Part shown: piece after piece, positions 9,378 to 17,674 of the stretch | Position numbering within the stretch: position 1 is the stretch's first letter | How the letters are laid out: the number at the start of each line of letters is the position of its first letter | Source: QHWK01 sp035315685 | Lineage (GTDB): Bacteria > Acidobacteriota > Vicinamibacteria > Vicinamibacterales > CAVVIG01 | Direction of reading: 5' to 3' | Assembly (NCBI GenBank): GCA_035315685.1 | Contig: DATFXR010000095.1 | Span: 10,021-74,020 of the forward strand | Length of the DNA stretch: 64,000 nucleotides | Program-made: the position numbers and the translations under genes | Notes under the pieces: model-generated | Databases searched by the model: none | The model's input: only the letters and a program-made list of their open reading frames with translations | What the model was told of the DNA's origin: nothing

Positions 9378-10108
9378 TGCCGGTCTGTGCCCGGCGTCAC
9401 GTAGCGGCCAAGCGTCTGCGGAAACACCGCGAGCTTCGCGTCGATGTCAGCACCCGCGTCGTCGGCGAGGAGCTCGCGCGCGGTCTTGTTGTAGACGGCA
9501 GTGTTCAGGTCGTTTTCAGGCTTGATCACGATCCCCTTGACGTTGGCGCCGGCGAAGAGCCCGTGGCTGCGCGAGTAGGTCAGGATTTCCGCCTGCATCG
9601 TCGCATCGGTGCCGGCGCCGTGGTACTTGCCGACCGGCCCTGCCGCAGCGCTGACCTCGGCGCCGACCTCGAACTTGTCCTTCATCAGCCCCTGGACGCT
9701 GTCGTCGGTCATGAGCAGCATGAAGAAGTCGGTTGCGGACGCACCGATCTGCGCGCCGACGCTGGGGCCGCCGCCGCGCACGAAGATCGGCTGGCTCCAG
9801 CCGCCGTTGACGTGGCGGCTGACCACGCCGCGGCCGCCCTCGCCGCCGACGGCGAACGCGACTTTGATGACCTGCGGGAACACCATGATCGCCTTGGCCT
9901 GTGACAGGACGTCAGCCGGAATCGCCTTTTCCGGCTCCTGCATGATGGCTTCGAACGCCCTGGCCGCCTTCGCGGACTGCGACGCGGCCTCCTTCACTTT
10001 CTTGTCCCTGGACTCGTCGCCGCGCGCATGCAGCGATGGCGCGATGCCGGCGACGACGCTGGCGGCGAGCGTGGCCGCGAGCAGGATGTGGTTTCGTTCT
10101 GATCTCAT
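9374..10108 (-). CDS. SYLF-domain (YSC84-like) lipid-binding protein, secreted
   Basis: About 244 residues: a signal peptide (NHILLAATLAASVVAGIAPSLHARG), a short Lys/Ala-rich helical stretch, then a SYLF/Ysc84 domain. Hallmarks are AKAIMVFPQVIKVAFAVGGEGGRGVV, GPSVGAQIGASATDFFMLLMTDD and AEILTYSRSHGLFAGANVKG. The family binds lipids or phosphoinositides in eukaryotes; bacterial members are exported and poorly characterised. Start choice: ATG 10108 has GGAG 9 bases upstream; in-frame ATGs at 10114 and 10123 are alternatives. It follows HdeD by 17 bases, so the two are probably co-transcribed in an envelope-stress group. Confidence 0.85.
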   Translation of the reverse strand: MRSERNHILLAATLAASVVAGIAPSLHARGDESRDKKVKEAASQSAKAARAFEAIMQEPEKAIPADVLSQAKAIMVFPQVIKVAFAVGGEGGRGVVSRHVNGGWSQPIFVRGGGPSVGAQIGASATDFFMLLMTDDSVQGLMKDKFEVGAEVSAAAGPVGKYHGAGTDATMQAEILTYSRSHGLFAGANVKGIVIKPENDLNTAVYNKTARELLADDAGADIDAKLAVFPQTLGRYVTPGTDRQ

Positions 10109-10125
10109 GACCATCTTCTCCATTC

Positions 10126-10701
10126 CTACGCGTACGAGGTCGATAAATCCGTCAACGCGCCGGCAAACCTCAGCAGCGCCCAGCCGTCGAGAATCAGGTC
10201 GATGCCGACTGCAAATCCGATGAACCAGGTCGCCGACGCCGGCCACTGCATCGCGAGCATGACGCCGAGCGCCACCGCGATCAGGCCGGACGCGACGCTC
10301 CAGCCCCAGCCGGGGAACAGCAGCGAAATCGACGCAATCGTCTTGAACAGGCCGGCGACGAAGAAATAGAAGCTGAGGAGCAGCGTGATGCTCTGCGCCC
10401 CGGCGTCGGGATAGAGCACAATCAACGCCCCGACCGTCGCGCGGATGATCCCGTCGAGCAGAAAGAGGAAGAACCCGCTCCAGCTGCGGACGTAGAACGC
10501 GTTCACCACCTGCATGACGCCGGCGGTCATCAGCAGCCACCCGATCAGCGCCACCGATACCGTCGTCGCGGTGACGTCGTAGATCACCGCCGCCGTCCCC
10601 AGGATCATCAGGCTGATGCCGGCGAAGGTCACCCAGCCGCGAACGTTGCTCTCGCTCATGCCGCCCGCGAACCCGTTCGCGGTCATCGTTTCTGAACTCA
10701 T
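10126..10701 (-). CDS. HdeD-family membrane protein (DUF308)
   Basis: A 191-residue protein with six predicted transmembrane helices in three repeats, as in HdeD (GISLMILGTAAVIYDVTATT, FFLFLLDGIIRATVGALIVLYPDA, GLIAVALGVMLAMQWP). HdeD is linked to acid resistance in enterobacteria; in Acidobacteria the role is inferred only. The ATG at 10701 is preceded by AAAGGA at 6 bases. The downstream SYLF gene begins 17 bases after the stop. Confidence 0.88.
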   Translation of the reverse strand: MSSETMTANGFAGGMSESNVRGWVTFAGISLMILGTAAVIYDVTATTVSVALIGWLLMTAGVMQVVNAFYVRSWSGFFLFLLDGIIRATVGALIVLYPDAGAQSITLLLSFYFFVAGLFKTIASISLLFPGWGWSVASGLIAVALGVMLAMQWPASATWFIGFAVGIDLILDGWALLRFAGALTDLSTSYA

Positions 10702-10805
10702 GACATGTCCTTTCCGTGGCCGCCTGCGCAGCCTTGAGCTTCGATTCGATCGATGTCGATTTGCGAATCGATCCGTTTGCGAAACGCCGTCTTCATCTGG
10801 TTCAT
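10698..10805 (-). CDS. Possible 35-residue leader ORF overlapping the HdeD start
   Basis: ATG at 10805 (MNQMKTAFRKRIDSQIDIDR...) ends in a TGA that overlaps the HdeD ATG as ATGA. GAGGAG lies 11 bases upstream, rather far. The overlap would suit translational coupling. A one-base shift near 10745 would continue the helix as KLKAAQAATE, so it might also be the stub of a coiled-coil gene. Weak call. Confidence 0.25.
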   Translation of the reverse strand: MNQMKTAFRKRIDSQIDIDRIEAQGCAGGHGKDMS

Positions 10806-11350
10806 CTCTTGTGTCGCTCCTCGTGAAACCCTTCGGTGAATCAGTCCGCGGATCGCGGCTGCTCGTCGAGCCAGGTGTTGTGGCGCCTGCCTTCCCTTTT
10901 CGATTGCGTCGCGAACGCGATTCCAATCGCAGCCAGGCAGTGCACGGCGGGTGCCACGGAGGCGCGGCGTCGATCGCTGGAATTTGAGGGGAAGCATCGA
11001 TGCCACTGGCTTCTGCGATGCCAAGGCGTCAGCGCCTGCCAGCGCATTGGCAGCCCTGGCGGTCAGCGGCCGGGCATTCAGGTCTGCGGACGTCTCGCGC
11101 GGCACACACACACATCGAGCGCGGTACGAACAGTAGTGCGACCGCATACAGCTGCTTGATGGCGACCGCATTGATGTCGCGGTCGTGCGTTGGTGCGGAG
11201 TCAGGCAGGCGACGATGGACGGCGTCTGTGGCCGCCCATCGCCTTCAAGCTTGGCGGGTGCTCGCGGAGGTGTGAGAAGCGTCGGCCCGGCTTGAAATCA
11301 GGCCGACAGCGAGCAGAGCGTTTTGACGCGCGCACGGCAGGTGCCCGCGT
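10806..11350. other. Intergenic stretch without a supported gene
   Basis: About 545 bases between the HdeD group and the AI-2E permease gene. Open frames here are Arg/Ala-rich shadows without recognisable domains, ribosome sites or signal sequences. A short CA repeat (ACACACACACA) lies near 11104. The HdeD promoter may be here, but no clear -35/-10 pair was found. Confidence 0.5.
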
Positions 11351-12370
11351 TTACGGGTTCGACGGCTGCCCAGAAACCGATGCGATCGCATCGACCTGCG
11401 TCGGCTGGTTGGCAGCGCGCTCCAGCCAGAGAATACGAATCACAGCGGCTGCGGGCACGGAGAGCAGGACGCCGAGCAGTCCGCCGATCTGGCCGCCGGC
11501 CATCAACGCGAAGATGACGGTGATCGGTTTGAGCTGCAGCCGGTCTCCCATGATCCGCGGCGACAGCGCGAAGTTCTCGACCACCTTCCACACACCGATC
11601 ACCAGGACCATCCAGATCCACGGCGCCTGGGCGAACCAGCCGGCGGTCAGGACGATCGCCGCGGCCATGATCCATCCGACGACCGGGATGAATTCGAGCG
11701 CGCCCGACAGCATGCCGAGCGCCAGCGGGTACGGGAACCCGAGGATGGCCATCGCGCCCGTGTAGACCACGCCGGTCAAACCGGCGAGCGCCAGCTGCGC
11801 GCGCGTGTACTGCGCCAGCATCGTGTCGATCTTCTCGACCGTCCGTTTGACGCTGGCCCGGTCGCGCCGCTGTGCGAACAGATCGACCGCGCCGTCGATC
11901 AGCGCCGGCCGGTTGCCGAGGAAGAAGGTCGCGATGAGCGGCACCATCAGCAGCCAGCCGATGTCGGACGCCACCGACGTCACGGCGCTGATCGCACGCT
12001 CGCCGGTGCCCTTGAGCGCGTTGACGCTGTTGCCGAAGTATTCGTGGTTCGCGACGCGCGACAGCACGCCGGGCGCGCCATCGTGGAGCTGCTGCATCTG
12101 GCCCACGACCGTTGGTTCCATCGCGTACCCGGCGCCGAGCATCAGCACCAGTGCGCTCACGTAGACGAGCGCGATGGCGCCGCTCCGGCTGTCGGCGTGG
12201 AGCAGCCGCCGCTGCACCCAGTCGACGAGCGGTTCGAGCAGATACGCCAGCAGCAGCGCCAGGATGAACACGCCGAGTGTCGCGCGGGCTGCGAACAGCA
12301 GGCCGGCAACCGCGGCGAAGAGGGTGATCGTCGTCAGGACGTTGCCGGTGCGATCGTCGAGCGCAAACAC
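11351..12370 (-). CDS. AI-2E family transporter (UPF0118) permease
   Basis: A 339-residue inner-membrane protein with about seven helices. Family marks: FILALLLAYLLEPLVDWVQRR near the N-terminus, the periplasmic amphipathic middle, GLTGVVYTGAMAILGFPYPLALGMLSGALEFIPVVGW, and SPRIMGDRLQLKPITVIFALMAGGQIGGLLGVLLSVPAAAVIRIL at the end. The family includes TqsA and Na+/H+ antiporters, so the substrate is open. Start is GTG 12370 with GGAG 6 bases upstream. It follows the M48 peptidase gene by 17 bases. Confidence 0.88.
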   Translation of the reverse strand: MFALDDRTGNVLTTITLFAAVAGLLFAARATLGVFILALLLAYLLEPLVDWVQRRLLHADSRSGAIALVYVSALVLMLGAGYAMEPTVVGQMQQLHDGAPGVLSRVANHEYFGNSVNALKGTGERAISAVTSVASDIGWLLMVPLIATFFLGNRPALIDGAVDLFAQRRDRASVKRTVEKIDTMLAQYTRAQLALAGLTGVVYTGAMAILGFPYPLALGMLSGALEFIPVVGWIMAAAIVLTAGWFAQAPWIWMVLVIGVWKVVENFALSPRIMGDRLQLKPITVIFALMAGGQIGGLLGVLLSVPAAAVIRILWLERAANQPTQVDAIASVSGQPSNP

Positions 12371-12387
12371 GTGCGGCTCCGTTCCGT

Positions 12388-13188
12388 TCAGCGCAGGAAC
12401 ACTTCAGCAGTGTCTCTGGGAAGGACCAGCGCCTTCGCGGTCCTGACGTCTGAGGGGAATGATCCAAAGACGCTCGGGTTCTCGCGGAAGTGCTGCTTCA
12501 GCGCCGCGACGCGATGCGCGTTGTCGGGATGATCCGACAGCAGCTGCGGCACCTGGGCCGTGTCGGCCGCATCGAAGTCCTGAAACAGCCACACCAGCCC
12601 CCACGGGTTGTAGTTGCCGGCGGCGCAGAAGTCAGAACCGGTGATGTCGGCCGCGGCTTCCGCCTCCCGCGAGTAGCCGAGCGATCGCAGCTTGCCGATC
12701 AACGCAATCGCCAGCACGTGCGCCCGCGTGGGACCGAGCAGGATCGCCGCGCCGATCTCACGGCGCTCCACAGCACGCTCTTTCTCGATCAGCTTCATCG
12801 AATCGTGGTGAACCGTGTGCGAGACCTCGTGGCACAGCGTGCCGGCGAGCTCCTCGGTGTTCTTGACGAAGAACAGCAGCGAGTCGGTGACGTAGACCCT
12901 GCCGCCAGGCGTGGCGAATGCGTTGGGCTGCTGCTCGTGCACGAGATAGAACTGGAACGGATGGTTGTAGTACGGCTGCGCCGTCTTCGCGACGGCGTTG
13001 GCGATGGGGTTGAGCACGTCGTAGAGCGGCGACGACGCGACGATCTCGCCTTTGCCTTTCAGTTCGTCGAACACTTCCTGGCCGACCTGCTGTTCGTCGT
13101 CCGCAGGTTCGGCTCGAGCGACCAGTGGCGCCGTTCCGCCGCCCAGACAGGCGACTGCCGCGACCGCTGCGATGAGACGCATCCTCAT
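12388..13188 (-). CDS. M48-family metallopeptidase, exported
   Basis: A 266-residue zinc peptidase with a signal peptide (residues 1-26, cleavage near ARAEP). The zinc motif HEVSH is at 120-124 and the third ligand is Glu177 in the ExxAD context of SREAEAAAD. The upstream element GGRVYVTDSLLFFVKNTEELAGTLCHE is typical of BepA/LoiP-like periplasmic members, which turn over misfolded outer-membrane proteins. The closing motif DHPDNAHRVAALKQHF is also family-like. The ATG has GGAG 6 bases before it. It probably acts in envelope quality control together with the surrounding genes. Confidence 0.9.
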   Translation of the reverse strand: MRMRLIAAVAAVACLGGGTAPLVARAEPADDEQQVGQEVFDELKGKGEIVASSPLYDVLNPIANAVAKTAQPYYNHPFQFYLVHEQQPNAFATPGGRVYVTDSLLFFVKNTEELAGTLCHEVSHTVHHDSMKLIEKERAVERREIGAAILLGPTRAHVLAIALIGKLRSLGYSREAEAAADITGSDFCAAGNYNPWGLVWLFQDFDAADTAQVPQLLSDHPDNAHRVAALKQHFRENPSVFGSFPSDVRTAKALVLPRDTAEVFLR

Positions 13189-13203
13189 GACACTCTCCCA
13201 ATC

Positions 13204-13232
13204 GGGCGACGCCTGCGCGGCAGGCGTCGCCC
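13204..13232. terminator. 13-bp perfect hairpin between the DUF1269 and M48 genes
   Basis: GGGCGACGCCTGC, loop GCG, then the exact reverse complement. It lies 14 bases after the DUF1269 stop and 15 bases before the M48 ATG. In the direction of transcription (minus) no U-run follows, so it is more likely an mRNA processing or stabilising hairpin, or a weak attenuator, than a strong terminator. Read on the plus strand it is followed by CTTTCT. Confidence 0.5.
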
Positions 13233-13246
13233 CTTTCTGACTGATC

Positions 13247-13792
13247 TCACTTGTTGGCGATCTGGCTGGCGATGACCTCGCGGCTCTGCTCCTGCTGCAG
13301 GTCCCGCTGTACGTCTTTCACCCAGCGGTCCTCGAGCACGACGACCACCGCCGAGCTGTCGGGCACGAGCGCCTGCTTCATGCTCTCGACGTTGTCGCGC
13401 GAGATGCCGACTGCATTTCCGGTGAGATAGCCCACCGCTCCGCCGGCGGTCGCGCCGGCCGCGACCCCGACCGGACCGCCGACCAGGCCGATGACCCCGC
13501 CGATCACGGCGCCGACGCCGGCGTCACGTCGCCGCTGATCGCGGATCCGCACTTTGCCCTTGAGGTCCTTCGAGACGACCGCGTAGGCCTCGATCCGCTC
13601 GCCGGTGCTGCTCTGGTTCTGCTGCATCGTCTTGTAGACCTGCGACGCCGTGTCCTGTCCGTCGTAAACCGCGTAAATCAGCGTTTCCGACTTGTCCGCG
13701 GCGCGGAGCGTCGGAATGCCCGTCGCGATCGCCGTGATCGCGGTGGCCGCGACGGTGGCGGCGATCCGGCGGACCACCTTCTGAGATCTCAT
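13247..13792 (-). CDS. DUF1269-like glycine-zipper protein
   Basis: A 181-residue protein. An N-terminal basic/hydrophobic segment (RRIAATVAATAITAIATG) leads to a ferredoxin-like domain (ETLIYAVYDGQDTASQVYKTM). A glycine-zipper pair follows (GVGAVIGGVIGLVGGPVGVAAGATAGGAVG), then DSSAVVVVLEDRW, the usual end of DUF1269 proteins. Such proteins are thought to insert in membranes; their activity is unknown. Start is ATG 13792 with an AG-rich leader; a GTG at 13828 would overlap the upstream stop. It is a distant paralogue of the 14191-14742 gene. Confidence 0.75.
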   Translation of the reverse strand: MRSQKVVRRIAATVAATAITAIATGIPTLRAADKSETLIYAVYDGQDTASQVYKTMQQNQSSTGERIEAYAVVSKDLKGKVRIRDQRRRDAGVGAVIGGVIGLVGGPVGVAAGATAGGAVGYLTGNAVGISRDNVESMKQALVPDSSAVVVVLEDRWVKDVQRDLQQEQSREVIASQIANK

Positions 13793-13824
13793 CTCTGCTC
13801 TCTCTTTCTTCGAGAATGTGAACG

Positions 13825-14151
13825 TCACTTCCGTGTGGAACCGGCCTTCACCCTGGCTCCGAAATCGTTGACGGCGGCCTTGAACGACTCGACGTCGGCG
13901 TTGATGTCGGCTTTGGCGCGCGAGACGTTGACCGCAGCGGTCGCCTTCAGGTCCTGCAGCTTGCGGTCGATGTTCTGCTTCGCAGTCTTGAGGTCGTTGA
14001 TGGCGGCGGTTTCGACTTGCCCGCCCTTCTCCTTGGCGGTCGCTTGGAACGTGCCGAGCTTGGCTTCCGCTTCACGAACATGCGCGGCGATCTGCTCCTT
14101 GTACGCATCGAACGGGTGAGCCGACGCCGGCTGCGATTTTTCACTGTTCAT
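13825..14151 (-). CDS. Alpha-helical coiled-coil protein, hypothetical
   Basis: A 108-residue, almost wholly helical, charged protein rich in Ala, Lys, Glu and Asp with heptad-like spacing (EQIAAHVREAEAKLGTFQATAKEKG, LKTAKQNIDRKLQDLKATAAVNVSRAKADI). No signal peptide or catalytic motif. It resembles small stress-related apolipophorin/CsbD-like helical proteins only in composition. It sits between two DUF1269 genes with 32- and 39-base gaps, so it is part of the same operon. Confidence 0.7.
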   Translation of the reverse strand: MNSEKSQPASAHPFDAYKEQIAAHVREAEAKLGTFQATAKEKGGQVETAAINDLKTAKQNIDRKLQDLKATAAVNVSRAKADINADVESFKAAVNDFGARVKAGSTRK

Positions 14152-14190
14152 GGTCCCTGGTCTCCTTCCCGACGATTGTTCGATGTCCGT

Positions 14191-14742
14191 TTACCGGGCG
14201 GTGTGCAGCGTCTCTTCGACCTTCGCGCGCTGCTCACTCGTCAGCGTGGTGCGAAGGATGGTGCCGCCGTAGCCCTTGAACTGGGCCGCCACGAGCTCGG
14301 GATCGATACTGCGCAGCAGCGCGAAGATCGCGGAGTCGCCGGGTTGCACCATCGTGCCGACGCGGTCGACGAAGTCCTCGGAGATACCGTAGTCTTCCTT
14401 CCAGCTGTCCGCGTCGATCGCGCCGGCGGTCGCGCCGAGCGCCCCGCCGCTGAGCGATCCGGCCGCCAGCGCCGCCGCCGCCCCTGCGCTCGCGCCGCCG
14501 GTGAACGGAATCGCGATCATCGCGCCGAGCAGCGCGCCGAACAGCCCGCCCCACGCCGCGCCCTCGCCGGTGGTCATCTGGTAGCTCTGATCCACCCGCA
14601 GCTTGCCGTTGTAGTCGCGATACACCGCGACTGCGTCGTGCAGATCGACCACCCAGCTGTTGTTCATGTCCTGCAGCGTGTTGAGCACTTCCGACGCGCG
14701 GTACATGTCCTGCTTGAACCCGACGACGATCAGTTCTGCCAT
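14191..14742 (-). CDS. DUF1269 membrane protein
   Basis: A 183-residue protein starting MAELIVVGFKQDMYRASEVLNTL, the standard DUF1269 opening. A short strand/helix domain with VDLHDAVAVYRDYNGKLRV follows. Then comes a long glycine/alanine zipper (WGGLFGALLGAMIAIPFTGG, SAGAAAALAAGSLSGGALGA) and an ending PGDSAIFALLRSIDPELVAAQF with GGTILRTTLT. Start is ATG 14742 with GGAG upstream. The longer in-frame extension to 15102 is low-complexity and not used. First gene of the DUF1269-coiled-coil-DUF1269-M48-AI-2E run. Confidence 0.85.
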   Translation of the reverse strand: MAELIVVGFKQDMYRASEVLNTLQDMNNSWVVDLHDAVAVYRDYNGKLRVDQSYQMTTGEGAAWGGLFGALLGAMIAIPFTGGASAGAAAALAAGSLSGGALGATAGAIDADSWKEDYGISEDFVDRVGTMVQPGDSAIFALLRSIDPELVAAQFKGYGGTILRTTLTSEQRAKVEETLHTAR

Positions 14743-15104
14743 GCTTCTTCTCCTCTTCTCGTGCGTTGCCGTGTGTTGACGTGTCTGAGCTCCGGCGGCG
14801 CGCGGCGCGTCCATGTCCGTTCGCGCAGCACGTCGCCGGCTCCGCCGCCGGTTTGTGCAAGGCGTGCACCGCCGGTCGTTGCGCGAGCGCGAGCGAAAAC
14901 GCCAGTGAATTCGCCTGCCGCGCCGCGGTTTGCAGTCCGGCCGCTGCCAGCCTGCTGGCAGCCGCCAGCGGAATATCAGCGTCGCCAGTGATCCGAGATC
15001 CGTGGCGGCAACACTGGCGGCGACGGCGAGGAGCGCCCGCTGCGAGTAAGTCGCTTGCAGATCGCAAGGCGGGCGCCAGGCGTGCGCTGAACGAGTGATC
15101 ACGG
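14743..15104. other. Intergenic stretch without a supported gene
   Basis: About 360 bases upstream of the DUF1269 gene. It probably holds the promoter of the minus-strand stress operon. The 110-residue plus-strand frame here (14766-15098) is Ala/Arg-rich without a domain and is probably chance. No clear palindromic operator was seen. Confidence 0.45.
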
Positions 15105-15230
15105 ATGAAACGTGTCAGGCTGCTTCTCGTCGTCGCGGGTGTGATTGGTGTGCTGGCGATCTCGTCGACAGCCGGAGCGGACGGATTCTTCGTGCCCTGG
15201 CGGACGTCGTTCGGGGTAGTGCTGCGGTGA
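15105..15230 (+). CDS. Possible 41-residue exported peptide
   Basis: ATG AAA CGT opens a textbook signal peptide: MKRVRLLLVVAGVIGVLAIS then STAGA, leaving a short mature tail DGFFVPWRTSFGVVLR. There is no strong ribosome site. It could be a real small secreted peptide or the remnant of a longer exported protein. It is plus-strand and converges on the Clp gene, with a hairpin at 15250-15283 just after its stop. Confidence 0.35.
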   Translation: MKRVRLLLVVAGVIGVLAISSTAGADGFFVPWRTSFGVVLR

Positions 15231-15249
15231 GAATCGGGTGAGTCGTAGC

Positions 15250-15283
15250 GCGAAGGCTTCAGCCGACCGGCTGAAGGCTTCGC
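15250..15283. repeat. 34-bp inverted repeat (REP-like), likely bidirectional terminator
   Basis: A 16-bp stem with one mismatch and a 2-base loop: GCGAAGGCTTCAGCCG, AC, CGGCTGAAGGCTTCGC. It starts 20 bases after the small exported-peptide ORF and ends 23 bases before the Clp stop, a typical terminator place for convergent genes. From memory, GCGAAGGCTTCAGCC elements are dispersed through acidobacterial genomes. Confidence 0.5.
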
Positions 15284-15306
15284 ACCCCGCCATCGAGAGA
15301 ACCCGC

Positions 15307-17589
15307 TCAGGCCACGTCGCGATACGCCAGCCGGATCGGAAACGCGTCGACGACGACCGCGCCGTTCACCACGCGCACGCGGAAATGCGATCCGTCCTTC
15401 CACCGCATCGAGATCGGGAGCTTGATGCGTTCGTCGATCAGACGCTTCAGAAAGCGCGCACCGAACGCCAGACTGTAGCCCTCCGCGGCAATCTGGTCGA
15501 GAGCGGCCTCGTCGATCTCGAGCGTCTTGCCTGCATCGGCCATCGTGCGGTCGAGCCGGGTGAGGTACCCCTTCGCGATATGCCGGACGTCTTCGGTCGT
15601 GAGCGGCGCGAACAGCACCACCTGGTCGATCCGGTTGCGGAACTCCGGCGAAAAGCGCCGCTCGATTTCCCGCCCGATGTCGCCGCGCACGTCATCGACT
15701 TCCACGTGCTGTCCACGGAAGCCGAGCGGGTTGGTGATCTTGCGGAAATGTTCGGACCCGACGTTCGACGTCATGATCACGATCGCGTCGCTCAAGTAGA
15801 CGCGCTTGCCGTGACCGTCGGTCAGCCACCCTTCGTCGAACGCCTGGAGGAACAGGTTCAACACGGTGGGGCTCGCTTTTTCAATCTCGTCCAGCAGCAC
15901 GACCGTGTTCGGGTTGTCCTTGAGCTGATTGGTCAGGACGCCGCCGCGGTCGCTGCCGGCGATGCCGCGCGGCATGCCGATCAACTTGTCGACCGCCACG
16001 GCGCCGTCCTGGTACTCGGACATGTCGATCCTGATCATCTTCTTCTCGTCGCCGAACAGGAATGCGGCGACCGCCTTGGCCAGCTCCGTCTTGCCGACAC
16101 CGGTCGGACCGAGAAACAGGAGAACGCCGTCGGGCCGATCGAACCCGTCCTTGAGCGGCCCCTTGTTCAACCGCAGCCGTTTCGCGACAGCCCGGACCGC
16201 GGCGGACTGGCCGACGACGCACTGTTGCAGCCGCCCTTCGACGTCCTTGAAACGATCGGTCACATCGCGGAAGACCATGTCCTCCGGGATCCGTGCCGCA
16301 TCCGAGATCACCCGCACGACGTCTGCCCTGGTCACCGCCGGCCGCCGGTCCACTTCGGCGCGAACCGACGCGGTGTCGAGCCAGCCAATCGCCTTGTCCG
16401 GCAGGCGAAGGTGTCGCATGTAGCGGGGCGACATCTCGAGTGCCGCCTCGATGGCCTCGTCCAGCACGGTCACGGAGTAATTCCGTTCGAGCCGCGGCCG
16501 TAAGTCGTACAGGATCCGCCGCGCTTCCTCGATTGTCGGCTCCGGCACCTGCACGCACCGGAAACGGCGGCCCAGCGCTTCGTCCTCCTCGATGTGCTGC
16601 TTGTACTCGCTCAATGTCGTGGCTGCGATCATCCGAATCTCGCCACGCGCCAGCACCTGCTTGAAGATCTGTCCGGCATCGTTGGCGCCGCCGAGCGCCG
16701 ATCCGGCGCCAACGATGGTGTGCGCTTCGTCGACGAACAGGATCAGGTTCGACCGCTCCTTCACCTCGCGGATGACGTTCTCCAGCCGATCTTCGAACAT
16801 GCCGCGAAGCATCGTGCCGGCAACGACCGCATTCAGCTGCAGCCTGACGATCTGGCAGTTCCGCAGACGAATCGGGATCGTGTCGGGTGCGAATTCGATC
16901 CGCTGGGCAAGGCCCTCGGCGATCGCGGTCTTGCCGACGCCCGGTTCGCCAAGGAGCATCACTGAATTGGTTCGCTCGCGGTGACTCAGAATCTCCAGGA
17001 CCTGTTGAATTTCCCGATCGCGGCCAAACACCGGCGGGAGTTTGTCCAGGCGGGCCAGCAGGTTCAGATTGGTCGCGAACTGCTTGAGGATCGGCGGCAG
17101 CTCGAACTGCTGTTGCAGCCTCGCCTGGCGTTTGTCGCGATCCTTGATCGCCGCCTCGAGCCGTGATACCAGCGCAAGTGGATCGGCGCCGTGTTGCGAC
17201 AGACTCGCGGCGACCGCGCCGGTGGTCTCAGTGAGCAGTCCGATCAGCAGATCAGGGGCCTCGACAGCGGGGCGGCCGGCGCGACCGGCGTGGTACAGCG
17301 CCGTGGAGCAAACCAGCGTCGTCGTCGGGCAGACCCGCAGCTTGCCGCCGATGGCGAGCGGAACGCGCTGCAGGCGCCTCTCGACTGCCTCCAGCAGGTC
17401 ATGGGGGTTGATGCCGCCGTCACGCACCGTCTGCGCGAACAGATCCCATTCGGCGAGCGCGAACGCGCACAACAGATGGCCGCTGGTGAGCAACGCGTGA
17501 TCGCGCCGGCGTGATTCCTCAATCGCGCGGTCCACGACACGTTTCGCGCTCGGGTTCAACTTACTGGACGGAATGTCAACGTGGTCCAC
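15307..17589 (-). CDS. ClpA/ClpC-like AAA+ unfoldase subunit
   Basis: A 760-residue Hsp100 protein. Order: Clp N-domain (about 1-150), NBD1 with Walker A GEPGVGKT (214-221) and Walker B LILFVDEAH, a short linker without the coiled-coil M-domain, NBD2 with Walker A GPTGVGKT (494-501) and Walker B VVLLDEIEKA, and a D2-small domain. LGF at 622-624 sits where ClpA/ClpC carry the ClpP-docking tripeptide, suggesting it feeds a ClpP protease; lack of an M-domain speaks against a ClpB disaggregase. Start GTG 17589 has GGAGG 7 bases upstream, so the longer frame to 17727 is rejected. The Clp_N part is diverged, so substrate choice is open. No clpP is in the window. Confidence 0.88.
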   Translation of the reverse strand: MDHVDIPSSKLNPSAKRVVDRAIEESRRRDHALLTSGHLLCAFALAEWDLFAQTVRDGGINPHDLLEAVERRLQRVPLAIGGKLRVCPTTTLVCSTALYHAGRAGRPAVEAPDLLIGLLTETTGAVAASLSQHGADPLALVSRLEAAIKDRDKRQARLQQQFELPPILKQFATNLNLLARLDKLPPVFGRDREIQQVLEILSHRERTNSVMLLGEPGVGKTAIAEGLAQRIEFAPDTIPIRLRNCQIVRLQLNAVVAGTMLRGMFEDRLENVIREVKERSNLILFVDEAHTIVGAGSALGGANDAGQIFKQVLARGEIRMIAATTLSEYKQHIEEDEALGRRFRCVQVPEPTIEEARRILYDLRPRLERNYSVTVLDEAIEAALEMSPRYMRHLRLPDKAIGWLDTASVRAEVDRRPAVTRADVVRVISDAARIPEDMVFRDVTDRFKDVEGRLQQCVVGQSAAVRAVAKRLRLNKGPLKDGFDRPDGVLLFLGPTGVGKTELAKAVAAFLFGDEKKMIRIDMSEYQDGAVAVDKLIGMPRGIAGSDRGGVLTNQLKDNPNTVVLLDEIEKASPTVLNLFLQAFDEGWLTDGHGKRVYLSDAIVIMTSNVGSEHFRKITNPLGFRGQHVEVDDVRGDIGREIERRFSPEFRNRIDQVVLFAPLTTEDVRHIAKGYLTRLDRTMADAGKTLEIDEAALDQIAAEGYSLAFGARFLKRLIDERIKLPISMRWKDGSHFRVRVVNGAVVVDAFPIRLAYRDVA

Positions 17590-17674
17590 GAGAACGCCTC
17601 CCCCTTCTTCGTCCTGACAACGAGAGCAATCCACAGCTGCTCGGCTCTGCCGCCTTCGAGGCCGTGCACCCCGA

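Noticed and set aside
14766..15098. 110-residue plus-strand ORF before the small exported peptide
   Set aside because: Ala/Arg/Cys-rich, no ribosome site and no recognisable pattern; likely chance.
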